Below, in pieces: positions 63,951 to 64,000 of a DNA stretch of 64,000 bases. The position numbers and the translations under genes were made by a program. This DNA is from Bathymodiolus brooksi (Eukaryota; Mollusca; Bivalvia; Mytilida; Modiolidae), in the NCBI GenBank assembly GCA_963680875.1, contig OY804577.1, positions 150,182,196 through 150,246,195 on the forward strand, given 5' to 3'. Every line of letters starts with the position of its first letter. The first letter of the stretch is position 1. The notes below the pieces were generated by a model. It did not search any database and was not told where the DNA came from. It was given only the letters and a program-made list of their open reading frames with translations.

Positions 63951-64000
63951 AACGTCAAACGTATGCCACATACCGGGTCTACATAAATATGATGAAGTGA

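Larger units (their letters stand above)
42929..64000. repeat. 71-bp satellite array, about 297 units, open to the right edge
   Basis: Head-to-tail 71-bp units contain CATAAACATGATGAAGTGAT, TGTTCCTACTGTGAATGTC, AACGTCAAACG and CCACATACCGGGTCT. Variable sites include AAGTGATT/AAGTAATT, GTCTAAC/GTCGAAC, GTATGCC/GTACGCC/GTATACC/GTACACC, and ATACCGGG/ATACGGG (the last is a 70-bp form). Other unit forms are AAACCTTATG, AAGGGATT and CACATTCCGGG. No long open frame exists. Up to five CpG sites per unit make it CpG-rich next to the spacers. Combinations of variants recur in the same order at large distances, showing higher-order duplication. The right end is not in the window. Confidence 0.97.

Noticed and set aside
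1..64000. Telomeric repeats, tRNA or rRNA genes
   Set aside because: No TTAGGG runs, cloverleaf-type A/B boxes or rRNA-like segments were noticed while reading; the arrays are long-unit satellites.
1..64000. Assembly artefact as the explanation of the arrays
   Set aside because: Units carry many distinct variants in reproducible higher-order patterns, and flanks are unique. This argues for real arrays, although exact copy number cannot be trusted without read data.

Overview
This is eukaryotic, AT-rich DNA dominated by tandem repeats. No complete host gene was recognised. The most informative non-satellite pieces are a 5'-truncated LINE-type reverse transcriptase with a (CTTAT)n 3' tail, a second LINE tail of (TATTGTC)n type, and fragments of a dispersed repeat with the motif GCAACACGAATCCCACC. 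From memory, these tails and that motif recall bivalve molluscs, most of all mussels (Mytilidae). The organism is therefore probably a bivalve; this is a recollection and was not searched.

Layout. 1-23,833 is a 48-bp satellite (about 496 units, running out of the left edge) with kilobase-scale higher-order duplications. 23,834-24,340 is a dispersed-repeat copy carrying an internal 30-bp minisatellite. 24,358-26,280 is a nest of LINE remnants, including a 424-codon reverse transcriptase reading frame. 26,281-35,395 is mostly unique AT-rich DNA. It holds a degenerate 44-bp repeat with a young 34-bp array inside it (27,690-28,400), a foldback element (28,406-28,547), a 43-copy 30-bp minisatellite (31,208-32,499), a minus-strand LINE tail, and a few weak exon-like patches. 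35,396-40,496 is a 29-bp satellite. 40,927-41,205 is a six-copy 45-bp repeat inside a 104-codon reading frame. 41,301-42,126 is a nearly perfect 59-bp array of 14 copies. 42,929-64,000 is a 71-bp satellite (about 297 units, running out of the right edge).

By rough addition, tandem arrays cover about 83 percent of the window. At least eight families are present with no obvious similarity between their units. The two large arrays are mosaics of duplicated blocks that keep constant offsets: 7,296, 2,352 and 3,648 bp in the 48-bp array; 1,066, 1,703, 2,620, 2,904 and 11,553 bp in the 71-bp array. This records repeated unequal exchange or amplification.

Very long open frames in the 48-bp and 30-bp arrays follow from unit lengths divisible by three and are not credible proteins, because most variants change the amino acid. 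The only convincing protein-coding sequence is the LINE reverse transcriptase, which belongs to a mobile element and not to a host pathway. No RNA genes, operons, CRISPR arrays or host promoters could be supported.
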